Positions 5,762-5,864 of a stretch of 5,864 nucleotides of DNA are shown piece by piece. This stretch comes from CAZUZD01 sp964624465 (lineage in GTDB: Bacteria; Planctomycetota; Planctomycetia; Isosphaerales; Isosphaeraceae), in contig CAZUZD010000363.1 in assembly GCA_964624465.1 (NCBI GenBank), forward strand, positions 1-5,864, in the 5' to 3' direction. Below the pieces are notes generated by a model. It made no database searches, had not been told where the DNA came from, and saw only the letters and a list, made by a program, of their open reading frames with translations. A program made the position numbers and the translations under genes. The first letter of the stretch is position 1; each line of letters begins with the position of its first letter.

Positions 5762-5864
5762 ATGTCCACCAGCAGCTACAACCTGACCCATCTGAAGGTG
5801 CTCGAAGCGGAGAGCATCCACATCATCCGCGAGGTCGCGGCCGAGTTCGAGCGGCCGGTGATGC
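5762..5864 (+). CDS. cysD: Sulfate adenylyltransferase subunit 2, N-terminal part
   Basis: Only the first 34 codons are inside the window. Residues 8-34, with [18 protein letters not shown] followed by AAEFERPVM, match the highly conserved CysD start (E. coli has [22 protein letters not shown]). CysD, of the PP-loop/PAPS-reductase-like superfamily, forms adenosine 5'-phosphosulfate from sulfate and ATP together with the GTPase CysN in the cytoplasm, the first step of sulfate activation. The nucleotide-binding SxGKDS loop would lie just beyond the window edge. AGGAGGG (5752-5758) ends three bases before ATG, a strong but close ribosome binding site. cysN, or a cysNC fusion, would be expected next. 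The truncation is caused by the window, not by the gene. Confidence 0.93.
   Translation, partial: [34 protein letters not shown]

Noticed and set aside
1..5864. CRISPR arrays, tRNA genes, insertion sequences or direct repeats
   Set aside because: No regularly spaced repeats, tRNA-like cloverleaf ends, transposase motifs or terminal inverted repeats were found by reading the sequence.

Overview
The window is very GC-rich, and its genes use G or C at almost every third codon position. All supported genes lie on the + strand. A secreted FG-GAP/VCBS propeller protein, several small uncharacterised proteins and this codon bias together suggest a Planctomycetes chromosome, perhaps of the Isosphaeraceae/Gemmata type. 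That assignment is inference: there is no rRNA or other taxonomic marker in the window.

Layout. Positions 1-335 hold no complete gene. The first ~110 bases have a strikingly biased reading frame 1 that could be coding, followed by a promoter-like TTGGAG-17-TAGAAT. A small acidic protein of unknown function (336-809) follows. An intergenic stretch (810-990) carries a perfect TATAAT box and a short inverted repeat, and leads into a probable three-gene operon: an ABC-F ATPase (991-2775), a 140-residue protein of unknown function 17 bases later (2793-3215), and a 155-residue helical protein that overlaps it by 20 bases (3196-3663). The third protein carries an R-N-x3-H motif typical of HEPN RNases. 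After 180 bases comes a secreted 584-residue protein with seven FG-GAP-type calcium-binding repeats and a C-terminal beta-sandwich-like domain (3844-5598). Next is a gap with a dense cluster of overlapping palindromes (5628-5693). The window ends in the first 34 codons of cysD, the small subunit of sulfate adenylyltransferase.

How the genes may work together. The ABC-F protein probably acts on the ribosome. The overlapping pair behind it looks like a translationally coupled two-gene cassette, and its second member may cut RNA. A translation-factor ATPase followed by an orphan protein and a HEPN candidate is the most unusual arrangement here and the best candidate for an undescribed module. 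The functional link between them is inference from spacing alone. The propeller gene has its own strong ribosome binding site and is probably a separate unit. cysD would begin a sulfate-activation operon running out of the window.
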